From Blautia sp. (GTDB lineage Bacteria; Bacillota; Clostridia; Lachnospirales; Lachnospiraceae), in NCBI GenBank assembly GCA_026169535.1, contig JAPFCU010000009.1:1-35854 (forward strand): a DNA stretch of 35,854 nt, in the 5' to 3' direction. The position numbers were made by a program, and so were the translations under genes. Positions 14,230 through 22,026 of this stretch are shown piece after piece. Numbering within the stretch: position 1 is the stretch's first letter; the number at the start of each line of letters is the position of its first letter. The notes under the pieces are model-generated. The model made no database searches, was not told the DNA's origin, and was given only the letters and a program-made list of their open reading frames with translations.

Positions 14230-15726
14230 ATGTCAGATAGAAGAGAATGCGGCGTGCTGCTGCCTGTCAGCAGCCTGCCGTCAAAATATGGAATCGGATG
14301 CTTTTCCAAAAGTGCTTATGAGTTTGTGGATGGACTGAAGGCAGCGGGACAGGACTGCTGGCAGATCCTGCCGCTGGGACCTACCAGTTATGGGGATTCT
14401 CCCTACCAGAGTTTTTCGACTTTTGCAGGAAATCCGTATTTTATCAGCCTGGAGGATCTCATTGAAGAGGGCGTGCTTTCGGAAAAGGAATGTGACGCTG
14501 CAGATTTTGGGACGGATCCTTCCAGTGTGGATTATGCAAAGATATACAAAAGCCGTACGACACTTTTAAGAAAAGCATATGAACGCAGCAATATAGCAGA
14601 AAATGAAGAATTCCTGCAGTTTCAGCAGGAGGAAGCATGGTGGCTGAAGGACTATGCTCTTTTTATGGCTGTGAAACAGCGGTTTGATGGAAAGCCATGG
14701 AGCGAGTGGGCGGAGGATATCCGTCTCAGATGGCAGAACGCTCTGGATTATTACCGGGAAGAGTTGTATTTTGAGATTGAATTTCAGGAATATATGCAGT
14801 TTAAGTTCCGCCAGCAGTGGATGAAGCTGAAGGCATATGCCAATGAACAGGGAATCCGGATTATTGGAGACATTCCTATTTATGTGGCAATGGACAGCGC
14901 GGATACCTGGGCAAGTCCCTGGCTGTTTAAGCTGGACGAAAAGAATTGTCCCACACAGGTTGCCGGATGCCCGCCGGATGGATTTTCTGCCACAGGACAG
15001 CTCTGGGGAAATCCTCTTTATAACTGGGAGGTTCACAGAAATACAGGATTTGACTGGTGGATCCACAGGATTGAACATTGTTTCCGCCTTTATGATGTGG
15101 TGCGTATTGATCATTTTCGAGGTTTTGACGAATATTACGCTATTCCTTACGGGGACAAAACAGCAGAAAACGGATGGTGGGAAAAAGGACCGGGGATCGA
15201 GCTTTTCCGGGCGATTTCTGCCAGACTGGGACAGCGCGATATCATCGCAGAGGATCTGGGTTATATGACGGATTCGGTCAAAGCTCTCGTGGAGGCAAGC
15301 GGATACCCGAATATGAAGGTCATTGAATTTGCTTTTGACGAAAGAGATACAGGAAATGCCAGCGACTATCTCCCGCATAATTATCCGGAAAACTGTGTGG
15401 TTTATACGGGAACCCATGATAATGAGACATTGCTTTCCTGGTTCAGGGATATCAGTCCTCTGGAGCGGAGGCAGGTAAGAGAGTATCTGAATGATTTCCG
15501 AAGCTCCGATCAGGAGATCTGTCAGAATCTGATCTGTCTGGTTATGGGAAGTGTGGCAAAGCTTTGTGTGATCCCTATGCAGGATTATCTTTATCTGGAT
15601 AACTCGGCCCGGATGAACCAGCCGTCTACTTTGGGAAAAAACTGGAAGTGGAGACTGACGCCGGGACAGTTTACGGAAGAGCTTCAAAAAGAAATGAAAG
15701 CCCTTGCAAAACGGTACGGACGTTAA
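14230..15726 (+). CDS. malQ: 4-alpha-glucanotransferase (GH77, amylomaltase)
   Basis: Transfers alpha-1,4-glucan segments between maltodextrins, releasing glucose and making longer chains that phosphorylase can use; it is a cytoplasmic enzyme of maltose, glycogen and starch use. The 498-residue protein has the normal GH77 length. Seen in order are an N-terminal GVLLPVSSLPSKYGIG, LPLGPTSYGDSPYQSFS, the nucleophile Asp in VVRIDHFRGF, the acid/base Glu in IIAEDLGYM, the third acid in TGTHDNET, and a C-terminal QPSTLGKNWKWRL. The start ATG at 14230 lies 9 bases after AAGGAG; an in-frame GTG at 14209 and an ATG at 14224 fit the ribosome site less well. It is a single-gene unit with its own promoter and terminator, and may work with the GH13 enzyme at the left edge. 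Confidence 0.97.
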   Translation: MSDRRECGVLLPVSSLPSKYGIGCFSKSAYEFVDGLKAAGQDCWQILPLGPTSYGDSPYQSFSTFAGNPYFISLEDLIEEGVLSEKECDAADFGTDPSSVDYAKIYKSRTTLLRKAYERSNIAENEEFLQFQQEEAWWLKDYALFMAVKQRFDGKPWSEWAEDIRLRWQNALDYYREELYFEIEFQEYMQFKFRQQWMKLKAYANEQGIRIIGDIPIYVAMDSADTWASPWLFKLDEKNCPTQVAGCPPDGFSATGQLWGNPLYNWEVHRNTGFDWWIHRIEHCFRLYDVVRIDHFRGFDEYYAIPYGDKTAENGWWEKGPGIELFRAISARLGQRDIIAEDLGYMTDSVKALVEASGYPNMKVIEFAFDERDTGNASDYLPHNYPENCVVYTGTHDNETLLSWFRDISPLERRQVREYLNDFRSSDQEICQNLICLVMGSVAKLCVIPMQDYLYLDNSARMNQPSTLGKNWKWRLTPGQFTEELQKEMKALAKRYGR

Positions 15727-15731
15727 GAATG

Positions 15732-15775
15732 AAATTACTCAGAGACTGGTTTTAGGTCCGGTCTCTGAGTGATTT
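15732..15775 (+). terminator. malQ terminator
   Basis: An 18-bp stem AAATTACTCAGAGACTGG / CCGGTCTCTGAGTGATTT (two G-U pairs) with loop TTTTAGGT, ending in a short T run. The symmetry is near perfect and it follows the malQ stop by 5 bases. Confidence 0.85.
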
Positions 15776-15826
15776 TGTAACTGGAGTATTGCAATCGGGC
15801 TTTTTGTGTTTTTTGTGTGACTTACC

Positions 15827-15855
15827 TTGCACAGCAATTTTTACAGTGCTATAAT
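15827..15855 (+). promoter_or_regulatory. tRNA-Gly promoter
   Basis: TTGCAC (15827-15832), a 17-base spacer and perfect TATAAT (15850-15855) with a TGC extended -10. The expected transcript start (about 15862) is only two bases ahead of the tRNA, so the 5' leader would be nearly absent. Confidence 0.8.
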
Positions 15856-15863
15856 AGATTCAT

Positions 15864-15934
15864 GCAGATATAGTTCATCGGTAGAACACCAGCTTCCCAA
15901 GCTGGGGAGGCGGGTTCGATTCCCGTTATCTGCT
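15864..15934 (+). tRNA. trnG: tRNA-Gly, anticodon CCC
   Basis: A full cloverleaf folds by eye. Acceptor stem GCAGATA / TATCTGC, D stem GTTC / GAAC, anticodon stem CCAGC / GCTGG with loop TTCCCAA, so the anticodon is CCC, reading GGG (Gly). A 4-base variable loop follows, then T arm GCGGG-TTCGATT-CCCGT. The discriminator is T. The CCA end is not encoded, so it must be added enzymatically. It is a single tRNA gene with its own promoter and a hairpin terminator about 60 bases downstream. Confidence 0.95.
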
Positions 15935-15995
15935 TTAATTAATAGATATTCCGTGATATGGTCTTTGACTGCGGCACGGATCATCTGTAAAGAAC

Positions 15996-16032
15996 AGCGT
16001 CCTGTTTTATCATAGAGCAGGGACGCTTTTTT
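15996..16032 (+). terminator. Terminator after tRNA-Gly
   Basis: Stem AGCGTCCTG / CAGGGACGCT (one bulged G) followed by TTTTTT. It ends the short tRNA transcript. Confidence 0.75.
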
Positions 16033-16106
16033 AATTCATTAGGAAAGCAGTACATTCTGTGCCAACTTTCCTGTTTTGTCTGTGGGCAGAACTTTTCAGG
16101 AACTTC

Positions 16107-16135
16107 TTGAAGATGGTGCCTGAACCATGTATGAT
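16107..16135 (+). promoter_or_regulatory. proC promoter
   Basis: TTGAAG (16107-16112), a 17-base spacer and TATGAT (16130-16135). The leader to proC would be about 78 bases. The 188 bases between the tRNA terminator and proC otherwise hold only a weak inverted repeat, AGGAAAG / CTTTCCT (16041-16072). Confidence 0.65.
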
Positions 16136-16220
16136 AGGGAAAAGGGGGACAAAAGAAGAAGACCCCATATGAAGATGTAGTAGGATATTATCACATAGAA
16201 AAAAGAGAGGATGAAAGTAA

Positions 16221-17015
16221 ATGAAAATTGGATTTATTGGATGTGGAAACATGGCTTCAGCTATGATTGGAGGAATTTTGAAAAAAGGGCTGGTTCAGAA
16301 GAATGATATTATTGTATCAAATCTGACCGAAGCCGGATCAAAGCGCAGCAGAGAAAAACTGGGTGTAGAGACAACTATGGACAATCGTGAGGTTGCCAAA
16401 AAAGCAAAGATTCTTTTTCTGGCAGTGAAGCCTCAGTTTTATGAGGAAGTGATTCTTGAGATAAGAGATCTCCTGACAGAAGAACAGATTCTGGTAAGTA
16501 TTGCTCCTGGCAAGACACTGAAATGGCTGGAAGATACCTGCGGATGCCCCATGAAGATCATTCGCCTGATGCCAAATACACCGGCACAGGTAGGGGAAGG
16601 AATGACCGGAGGATGCTGCAATGAACGTGTGACAGAGGAGGAGGCACAGAAGATCAGTGAAATTGCAGGAAGCTTCGGAAGGTTTGAGTTTGTTCCGGAA
16701 AGGCTTCTGGATGCATTCAGTGCAGTCTGCGGCTGCTCTCCGGCATATGTGTTTATGTTTATCGAGGCTATGGCTGATGCAGCGGTAGCACAGGGACTTC
16801 CAAGAAGCCAGGCATATTCCTTTGCAGCGCAGGCGGTTATGGGCAGTGCAAAGATGGTACTGGAAACAGGAAAGCATCCGGGCGAACTGAAGGATATGGT
16901 ATGTTCTCCGGCGGGAAGCACTATTGAAGGGGTAAGGATTCTGGAAAATGCCGGAATGAGAAGTGCAGTGTTTGAGGCGCTGACCGGGGCAGCAGAAAAA
17001 GGAAAACGTCTGTAA
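16221..17015 (+). CDS. proC: Pyrroline-5-carboxylate reductase
   Basis: Last step of proline synthesis: reduces 1-pyrroline-5-carboxylate to proline with NAD(P)H in the cytoplasm. The 264-residue protein has the N-terminal Rossmann start MKIGFIGCGNMASAMIGG, LFLAVKPQ (about 72-79), IIRLMPNTPAQVGEGMT (about 113-129), and the C-terminal dimer and substrate domain with VCSPAGSTIEG (about 227-237). The length is normal. The start is set by a GAGAGG about 10 bases upstream; a nearby ATG at 16211 is out of frame. It is monocistronic by context, with its own promoter. No proA or proB gene is adjacent. Confidence 0.96.
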   Translation: MKIGFIGCGNMASAMIGGILKKGLVQKNDIIVSNLTEAGSKRSREKLGVETTMDNREVAKKAKILFLAVKPQFYEEVILEIRDLLTEEQILVSIAPGKTLKWLEDTCGCPMKIIRLMPNTPAQVGEGMTGGCCNERVTEEEAQKISEIAGSFGRFEFVPERLLDAFSAVCGCSPAYVFMFIEAMADAAVAQGLPRSQAYSFAAQAVMGSAKMVLETGKHPGELKDMVCSPAGSTIEGVRILENAGMRSAVFEALTGAAEKGKRL

Positions 17016-17046
17016 AATAAGTAATGAATAAATAATTTTTATTAAA

Positions 17047-17098
17047 TTGTGTTAAAGAACAGAATGTGCTAAACTATTCCTGTGAGGAGGTTTAGCAC
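17047..17098 (+). promoter_or_regulatory. Promoter and dyad ahead of small basic ORF
   Basis: TTGTGT (17047-17052), a 17-base spacer and TAAACT (17070-17075) with a TGC extended -10. A perfect 9-bp inverted repeat, GTGCTAAAC (17066-17074) / GTTTAGCAC (17090-17098), overlaps the -10 and ends exactly at the start codon, with the ribosome site GAGGAGG in and beside the right arm. It could be a protein operator or, on longer transcripts, an RNA hairpin that hides the ribosome site (inference). Confidence 0.65.
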
Positions 17099-17302
17099 AT
17101 GTTGTTATTTATGGAAAAAATGCTGGAATTTTCCATGAGGCTTGGAAAAAGCCGGAATCGGGCTGTGCGTATGGCAGGCAGGCTTATTGGGGCGGTTCCT
17201 CTACGTTGTGCAGAACACCTGGAAAAATTGCTGATGAGTGGAAAATGGGATCCGGGTAAAAAACGGAAAAAAAGGAAACCTGGTGACAGATCAGCTTTTT
17301 GA
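17099..17302 (+). CDS. Small basic protein of unknown function
   Basis: A 67-residue reading frame that I do not recognise. It has an excellent ribosome site (GAGGAGG) and a promoter just upstream, which is why I treat it as real. The product is strongly basic. The first half could form an amphipathic helix rich in Met, Leu, Arg and Lys, and the tail has a Lys/Arg cluster (KKRKKRK, about 54-60). There is a single Cys and no signal peptide or clear membrane segment. Its 3' end overlaps the convergent CYTH gene by 12 bases, with no terminator between. A nucleic-acid or membrane-surface role would suit its charge but is only inference. Confidence 0.55.
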   Translation: MLLFMEKMLEFSMRLGKSRNRAVRMAGRLIGAVPLRCAEHLEKLLMSGKWDPGKKRKKRKPGDRSAF

Positions 17303-17758
17303 TATGTTTCTGCCCTGGCTTAATGTGCTGTTGTGATATTCTGAGGACCAGGTTACATCTTCGCCGAACCATGCGGGAGGAGTATAGGCTTCTGCGGTTT
17401 CTTTTGAGGGAAATTCCACCTCGGCCAGAAGAAGTCCTTCATACTCTTCGTGAAAGATATCAAGTTCAATGGTCAGATGGTTTTTTTCCGGAATAAGATA
17501 TCTGGTTTTGGAAATGACCAGACCGTCTGCTTTGGATTTCAGGTGATAATATGCATCTTTTGTAAGGGGAAGGTTGTACTCTTCTCTGGACATAAGTCCT
17601 TTTGATTTGTAAGTCAGAAAGTAATCATCATCCTGTCGCCGGATACGTACGACCGGCTCAGTACAGAGATAACCCTGTTCAATTCTGTGAAAAGGAAAAT
17701 CCTCCAGGTTTTCAGGAAGCTGTTCTTTGTTTATTAAAAATTTTCGTTCAATCTCCAT
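17291..17758 (-). CDS. CYTH-domain protein (triphosphate tunnel metalloenzyme)
   Basis: Member of the CYTH / triphosphate tunnel family, whose members hydrolyse or cyclise triphosphate compounds (tripolyphosphate, thiamine triphosphate or ATP) with Mg or Mn. The 155-residue single-domain protein has the N-terminal ExExK signature (E2, E4, K6 in MEIERKF), RIRR (about 38-41), TYKSKG (about 49-54), ELDIF (about 98-102) and AEVEFPS (about 112-118), all tunnel-lining acidic and basic residues. The start has GGAGAAAG at good spacing. A small hairpin, TCCGC-CAGAAT-GCGGA, sits just ahead of the ribosome site. Its likely substrate is inorganic tripolyphosphate, by analogy with other short bacterial members. 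Confidence 0.88.
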   Translation of the reverse strand: MEIERKFLINKEQLPENLEDFPFHRIEQGYLCTEPVVRIRRQDDDYFLTYKSKGLMSREEYNLPLTKDAYYHLKSKADGLVISKTRYLIPEKNHLTIELDIFHEEYEGLLLAEVEFPSKETAEAYTPPAWFGEDVTWSSEYHNSTLSQGRNISKS

Positions 17759-17808
17759 GTTCTTTCTCCATTCCTCCGCATTCTGGCGGAAATAATAATC
17801 TGCAGTTC

Positions 17809-17837
17809 ATTATATCATTTGAGAGTTTTCCCGTCAT
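17809..17837 (-). promoter_or_regulatory. Promoter of the CYTH gene
   Basis: Minus-strand ATGACG (17832-17837), 17-base spacer, perfect TATAAT (17809-17814) with a TGA extended -10, about 50 bases ahead of the start. Confidence 0.7.
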
Positions 17838-17888
17838 CTGTTTTGTAAATTCAATAAGAACTGTCTTTTTGCAAAGTTTTGCAAAACC

Positions 17889-17918
17889 TTGTATGGAAGT
17901 ATCTGGAAGTGGTATACT
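17889..17918 (+). promoter_or_regulatory. Promoter of the DJ-1/PfpI gene
   Basis: TTGTAT (17889-17894), an 18-base spacer and TATACT (17913-17918), about 44 bases ahead of the start. It is back to back with the CYTH promoter. Confidence 0.6.
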
Positions 17919-17961
17919 TACAGACATAGAAAGGAATGGAAATTAAACAGGAGGTACGATC

Positions 17962-18513
17962 ATGAGTAAAGTATATATTTTTCTGGCAGACGGGTTTGAG
18001 GATATCGAAGGACTGACTGTGGTAGATCTTATGAGAAGAGCAGGAATCACTGCTGAGACAGTTTCTATTAAGGAAACAAGGGAGATTACAACATCCCATG
18101 GAATTGAAATGAAAACAGACAGAATCTTTCAGGAAACAGATTTTTCTGATGCAGATATGCTGGTACTTCCGGGAGGAATGCCGGGAACCAGATATCTGGG
18201 AGAGTTTGCACCGCTTACAGAACTTCTTACAGAGTACTATAATAAAAATGGAAAGATCGCAGCTATCTGTGCAGCTCCCAGTGTGTTCGCAAAATTAGGA
18301 TTCCTTAAGGGAAGAAAAGCAACGTCCTATCCGTCCTTTATGGATCAGCTTGAAGGAGCGGAGACTTGTGAGGAGTCGGTAGTGGTAGATGGAAATGTAA
18401 CTACCAGCAGAGGGCTGGGCACAGCTATTCCTTTTGCACTTTGCCTGATCGCACAGCTTGTAGGAGAGGAGAAGGCTTCGGAAATCGCAGAATCTATTGT
18501 ATATAAAAGGTAA
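17962..18513 (+). CDS. DJ-1/PfpI family protein (YajL/ThiJ-like)
   Basis: Cytoplasmic protein of the DJ-1 superfamily, linked in characterised members to oxidative-stress protection, glyoxalase activity or chaperone activity; the exact role varies. The 183-residue protein has the full flavodoxin-like fold: ADGFEDIE with Glu16 as the acid next to the reactive Cys, VLPGGMPG (about 68-75), the nucleophile elbow AAICAAPSV with Cys103, and TTSRGLGTAIPFAL (about 147-160). CAGGAGG lies at good spacing. The closest well-known relatives by length and motif are bacterial YajL/ThiJ proteins. It is transcribed alone. Confidence 0.9.
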   Translation: MSKVYIFLADGFEDIEGLTVVDLMRRAGITAETVSIKETREITTSHGIEMKTDRIFQETDFSDADMLVLPGGMPGTRYLGEFAPLTELLTEYYNKNGKIAAICAAPSVFAKLGFLKGRKATSYPSFMDQLEGAETCEESVVVDGNVTTSRGLGTAIPFALCLIAQLVGEEKASEIAESIVYKR

Positions 18514-18556
18514 ATCTATAAACCTGAAAAAAACTCTGGTGTTTTTGTGCCAGTTG

Positions 18557-18565
18557 TGCTATACT
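18557..18565 (+). promoter_or_regulatory. Extended -10 promoter for the tig operon
   Basis: TGC-TATACT (18557-18565) is a good extended -10; the -35 region is poor. The resulting leader of about 125 bases contains a small hairpin, CCTGC / GCAGG (18608-18632), with no T tract. Confidence 0.45.
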
Positions 18566-18696
18566 TCGATAATGACTGTAATTGTATCTTTTTTTAAGAA
18601 GATACACCTGCCTGAATTGCTGAAAAGCAGGCAAATATAGAGAAAATATATAAAAAATAGAATCAGAACCTGACAATTTAAGGAGGAACAGGAAAC

Positions 18697-19983
18697 ATGA
18701 GTTTACAGGTAGAAAAAATGGAAAAAAACATGGCGAAACTGACTATCGAGGTTTCTGCTGAGGATTTAGACAAGGCAATGCAGAATGCATATCAGAAAGC
18801 TAAGGGCAAAATCGCTATCCCTGGCTTCCGTAAAGGCAAAGCACCGAGAAAAATGATCGAGCAGATGTACGGAAAGGGAATCTTCCTTGAGGACGCTGCA
18901 AATGCTCTTATTCCGGAGCACTACAGCAAAGCACTGGAGGAGTGCAATCTTGAGATCGTTTCCCAGCCGGAGATCGATGTAGTTCAGGCAGAGCCGGGCA
19001 AAGCATTTATCTTTACAGCAGAAGTAGCTGTGAAACCGGAAGTAACTCTTGGAGATTACAAGGGTCTTGAAGTTCCGAAGTCTGAAACAGAAGTAACAGA
19101 CGAGGATGTTGACGCTGAGATCAAAAAAGAGCAGGAGAAAAACTCCAGAACAGTAACTGTTGAGGATCGCGGAGCAGAGAACGGTGACATCACAACTATC
19201 GATTTTGAAGGATTTGTAGACGGTGTTGCATTTGAGGGCGGCAAAGGTACAGACTATCCGCTGACACTTGGTTCCGGTTCCTTTATCCCGGGATTTGAGG
19301 ATCAGCTGGTTGGAGCAAAAGCCGGAGACCATGTAGAAGTAAATGTAACTTTCCCGGAAGAGTATCAGGCAGCAGAGCTTGCAGGCAAAGCAGCTGTATT
19401 CCAGTGTGATGTGAAGAAAGTAGAAGCAAAAGAACTTCCGGAGCTTGACGACGATTTCGCTCAGGATGTTTCCGAGTTCGATACTCTTGCAGAGTATAAA
19501 GAGGACATTAAGAAAAACCTTACAGACAAAAAAGAAAAAGAAGCACGCGCTGCAAAAGAAAACGCAGCAGTAGATAAAGCAATCGAAAATGCACAGATGG
19601 AAATTCCGGATGCTATGGTAGACACTCAGGTTCGTCAGATGATCAACGATTTTGCATCCAGAATGCAGTCCCAGGGTCTTACTATGGAGCAGTACTTCCA
19701 GTTTACAGGAATGACTGTAGAGAAGATGCAGGACGAGATGAAACCACAGGCACTTAAGAGAATCCAGACAAGACTGGTTCTCGAGAAGATCGCTGAGGTT
19801 GAGAACATCCAGCCTACAGAGGAAGAAGTAAACGAAGAGATCAGCAAGATGGCTGAGATGTACAAAATGGAAGCTGACAAATTAAAAGAGCTTCTTGGAG
19901 ACCGTGAATTAGAGCAGATGAAGAAAGACATGGCTGTACAGAAAGCAGTTACTCTTGTAGCAGACGAGGCAAAGGAAGCGTAA
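18697..19983 (+). CDS. tig: Trigger factor
   Basis: Ribosome-bound chaperone and peptidyl-prolyl isomerase that receives nascent chains at the exit tunnel. The 428-residue protein is full length. The N-terminal ribosome-binding domain has the signature GFRKGKAPRKMI (about 44-55), the FKBP-like isomerase domain lies at about 150-240 (DFEGFVDGVAFEGGKG and PGFEDQLVGAKAGD), and the rest is the helical C-terminal substrate arm. The start follows AAGGAGGA at good spacing. It heads a proteostasis run with clpP, clpX and lon, a gene order well known in Bacteria. Confidence 0.98.
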   Translation: MSLQVEKMEKNMAKLTIEVSAEDLDKAMQNAYQKAKGKIAIPGFRKGKAPRKMIEQMYGKGIFLEDAANALIPEHYSKALEECNLEIVSQPEIDVVQAEPGKAFIFTAEVAVKPEVTLGDYKGLEVPKSETEVTDEDVDAEIKKEQEKNSRTVTVEDRGAENGDITTIDFEGFVDGVAFEGGKGTDYPLTLGSGSFIPGFEDQLVGAKAGDHVEVNVTFPEEYQAAELAGKAAVFQCDVKKVEAKELPELDDDFAQDVSEFDTLAEYKEDIKKNLTDKKEKEARAAKENAAVDKAIENAQMEIPDAMVDTQVRQMINDFASRMQSQGLTMEQYFQFTGMTVEKMQDEMKPQALKRIQTRLVLEKIAEVENIQPTEEEVNEEISKMAEMYKMEADKLKELLGDRELEQMKKDMAVQKAVTLVADEAKEA

Positions 19984-20031
19984 GCGGACATCTTAAACAT
20001 CCACTGTGACGCGACGAATGGAGGCATATAT

Positions 20032-20613
20032 ATGAGTTTAGTACCTTATGTCATTGAGCAGACAAGCAGGGGAGAGAGAAGCTACGACATTTATTCCAGA
20101 CTTCTGAAAGACAGGATTATTTTCCTGGGTGAGGAAGTCAATGATGTGAGCGCCAGCATTATTGTGGCACAGCTTCTGTTCCTGGAGGCTGAGGATCCGA
20201 ATAAGGATATCCAGCTTTATATCAACAGTCCGGGAGGATCTGTCACCGCAGGCATGGCGATTTATGACACCATGAAATATATCAAATGCGATGTATCCAC
20301 CATTTGCCTTGGAATGGCAGCCAGCATGGGGGCATTCCTTCTGGCTGGCGGAACCAAGGGCAAGAGATTTGCCCTGCCGCATTCTACCATTATGATCCAT
20401 CAGCCTTCCGGTGGTGCGCAGGGTCAGGCTACAGAAATTCAGATTGTGGCAGATCATATTGCGCAGACTAAGAGGACTTTAAATGAGATGCTGGCAGAAA
20501 ATACAGGTCAGCCTCTTGAAGTGGTTGAAAAGGATACAGACCGCGATAATTATATGACTGCAGAAGAAGCAAAAGCATATGGACTGATCGACGGCGTTGT
20601 CGAGCATAAATAA
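20032..20613 (+). CDS. clpP: ATP-dependent Clp protease proteolytic subunit
   Basis: Serine peptidase that forms the 14-subunit degradation chamber and works with ClpX and other Clp ATPases. The 193-residue protein is normal in length, and the catalytic triad is present at the standard numbers: Ser98 in GMAASMGAF, His123 in MIHQPSGG and Asp172 in DTDRDNYM. Propeptide-like residues before LVPYVIEQ are minimal. The start has GGAGG eight bases upstream. It follows tig by 48 bases, and a hairpin (20627-20650) separates it from clpX. Confidence 0.98.
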   Translation: MSLVPYVIEQTSRGERSYDIYSRLLKDRIIFLGEEVNDVSASIIVAQLLFLEAEDPNKDIQLYINSPGGSVTAGMAIYDTMKYIKCDVSTICLGMAASMGAFLLAGGTKGKRFALPHSTIMIHQPSGGAQGQATEIQIVADHIAQTKRTLNEMLAENTGQPLEVVEKDTDRDNYMTAEEAKAYGLIDGVVEHK

Positions 20614-20626
20614 AAAGACGAAAGAA

Positions 20627-20650
20627 AAGACTCCTCTAACAGGGAGTCTT
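20627..20650 (+). terminator. Hairpin between clpP and clpX (possible attenuator)
   Basis: Stem AAGACTCC / GGAGTCTT with an 8-base loop, then ATCTTGCTTTTA. The T tract is weak, so it probably reduces rather than stops transcription into clpX (inference). Confidence 0.6.
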
Positions 20651-20700
20651 ATCTTGCTTTTATCTCAGCATATCAAAAAGAAAGGAAACGAGAAATATCC

Positions 20701-22008
20701 ATGGCAGATAAGATAAGAGACGGAAAAGTCAGATGCTCTTTTTGTAATAAATCCGAGGATCAGGTACGCAAACTGATTGCAGGCCCGGACGGGGTTTTTA
20801 TCTGTGACGAGTGTATTGGGATCTGTGCAGAGATCATGGAAGAGGAACTGGCTCCTTATGGCCAGGAGGAAACTTTTGACAGTGAGATCAATCTGCTGAA
20901 ACCGGAAGAGATCCATAAGATCCTGGACGATTATGTTATTGGTCAGGAAGACGCGAAAAAAGCTCTGTCCGTAGCAGTTTATAATCATTATAAACGAATC
21001 ACAGCAGCAAGAAATCTGGATGTGGAACTTCAGAAGAGTAATATCCTGATGCTGGGTCCTACCGGTTCCGGTAAGACACTGCTCGCACAGACTCTTGCCC
21101 GCCTTCTGAATGTGCCTTTTGCCATTGCAGATGCTACTTCTCTGACAGAAGCCGGCTATGTAGGTGAGGATGTGGAAAATATCCTTCTGAAGATCATTCA
21201 GGCAGCAGATTATGATATTGAACGTGCACAGTACGGAATTATTTATATTGATGAGATCGATAAGATCACCAGAAAGTCTGAAAATGCATCGATCACCCGT
21301 GATGTATCCGGAGAAGGTGTACAGCAGGCGCTTTTGAAAATTCTGGAAGGCACCGTTGCAAGTGTTCCGCCGCAGGGAGGAAGAAAACATCCGCATCAGG
21401 AGTTTATTCAGATTGATACCACAAATATCCTGTTTATCTGCGGCGGTGCGTTTGACGGCATCGAAAAGATCATTGAGTCGAGACAGGATACCAAATCCAT
21501 CGGATTTGGCGCAGAAGTATCATCAAAGCAGGAAAGAAATGTAGGAGAAGTGCTGAAACAGGTTATGCCGGAGGATTTTGTGAAATTCGGTCTGATTCCT
21601 GAATTTATCGGACGTGTCCCGGTAGTAGTTACACTGGACGGTCTGGATGAAAAAGCACTGATCCGTATTTTAAGGGAACCAAAGAATTCTCTCACCAAGC
21701 AGTATCACAAGCTCTTTGAACTGGATGGCGTAGAACTTGACTTCCAGGATGAGGCACTGGAGCTTGTAGCAAAGAAATCTCTGGAACGTAAAACCGGAGC
21801 CAGAGGACTTCGTTCTATTATGGAGACCTCTCTTATGGATCTTATGTATAAAGCGCCTTCAGACAGTACGATCCGAAAGGCGATCATTACTAAAGAAACT
21901 GTGGAGGGAACCGGAGAACCGGAGATCATCCGTGAAGAAGTAACAGAGCAGACTGCAGGGAAAAGAAATCCACGTTCCAGAAAGAAAGGCAGACCCGAAA
22001 CTGCCTGA
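20701..22008 (+). CDS. clpX: ATP-dependent Clp protease ATP-binding subunit ClpX
   Basis: AAA+ unfoldase that recognises tagged proteins and threads them into ClpP. The 435-residue protein has the N-terminal zinc-binding domain (C12, C15, C35, C38), Walker A GPTGSGKT (about 117-124), Walker [10 protein letters not shown] (about 180-188), the ClpP-docking loop with SIGF (about 266-269), and [10 protein letters not shown] in the C-terminal subdomain. A moderate ribosome site (AAAGG) lies about 16 bases upstream. It lies directly between clpP and lon, consistent with one proteolysis operon. Confidence 0.98.
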   Translation: MADKIRDGKVRCSFCNKSEDQVRKLIAGPDGVFICDECIGICAEIMEEELAPYGQEETFDSEINLLKPEEIHKILDDYVIGQEDAKKALSVAVYNHYKRITAARNLDVELQKSNILMLGPTGSGKTLLAQTLARLLNVPFAIADATSLTEAGYVGEDVENILLKIIQAADYDIERAQYGIIYIDEIDKITRKSENASITRDVSGEGVQQALLKILEGTVASVPPQGGRKHPHQEFIQIDTTNILFICGGAFDGIEKIIESRQDTKSIGFGAEVSSKQERNVGEVLKQVMPEDFVKFGLIPEFIGRVPVVVTLDGLDEKALIRILREPKNSLTKQYHKLFELDGVELDFQDEALELVAKKSLERKTGARGLRSIMETSLMDLMYKAPSDSTIRKAIITKETVEGTGEPEIIREEVTEQTAGKRNPRSRKKGRPETA

Positions 22009-22026
22009 GGAAGGAAATGAACATAA

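Noticed and set aside
14566-15687. Long minus-strand open frame (373 codons) opposite malQ
   Set aside because: It is a shadow of the malQ coding frame with no ribosome site or recognisable domain. Similar antisense frames opposite the GH13, tig, clpX, ecfA and lon genes were dropped for the same reason.
15827-16015. A 62-codon open frame across the tRNA-Gly gene
   Set aside because: It runs through a well-formed tRNA and its promoter, and has no ribosome site.
16041-16072. Second terminator or riboswitch ahead of proC
   Set aside because: The 7-bp repeat has an 18-base gap and only a short T run, and it matches no riboswitch that I know.
17066-17098. CIRCE (HrcA) operator
   Set aside because: The repeat is GTGCTAAAC-N15-GTTTAGCAC; CIRCE is TTAGCACTC-N9-GAGTGCTAA, so the half sites are in the opposite orientation and the spacing is wrong.
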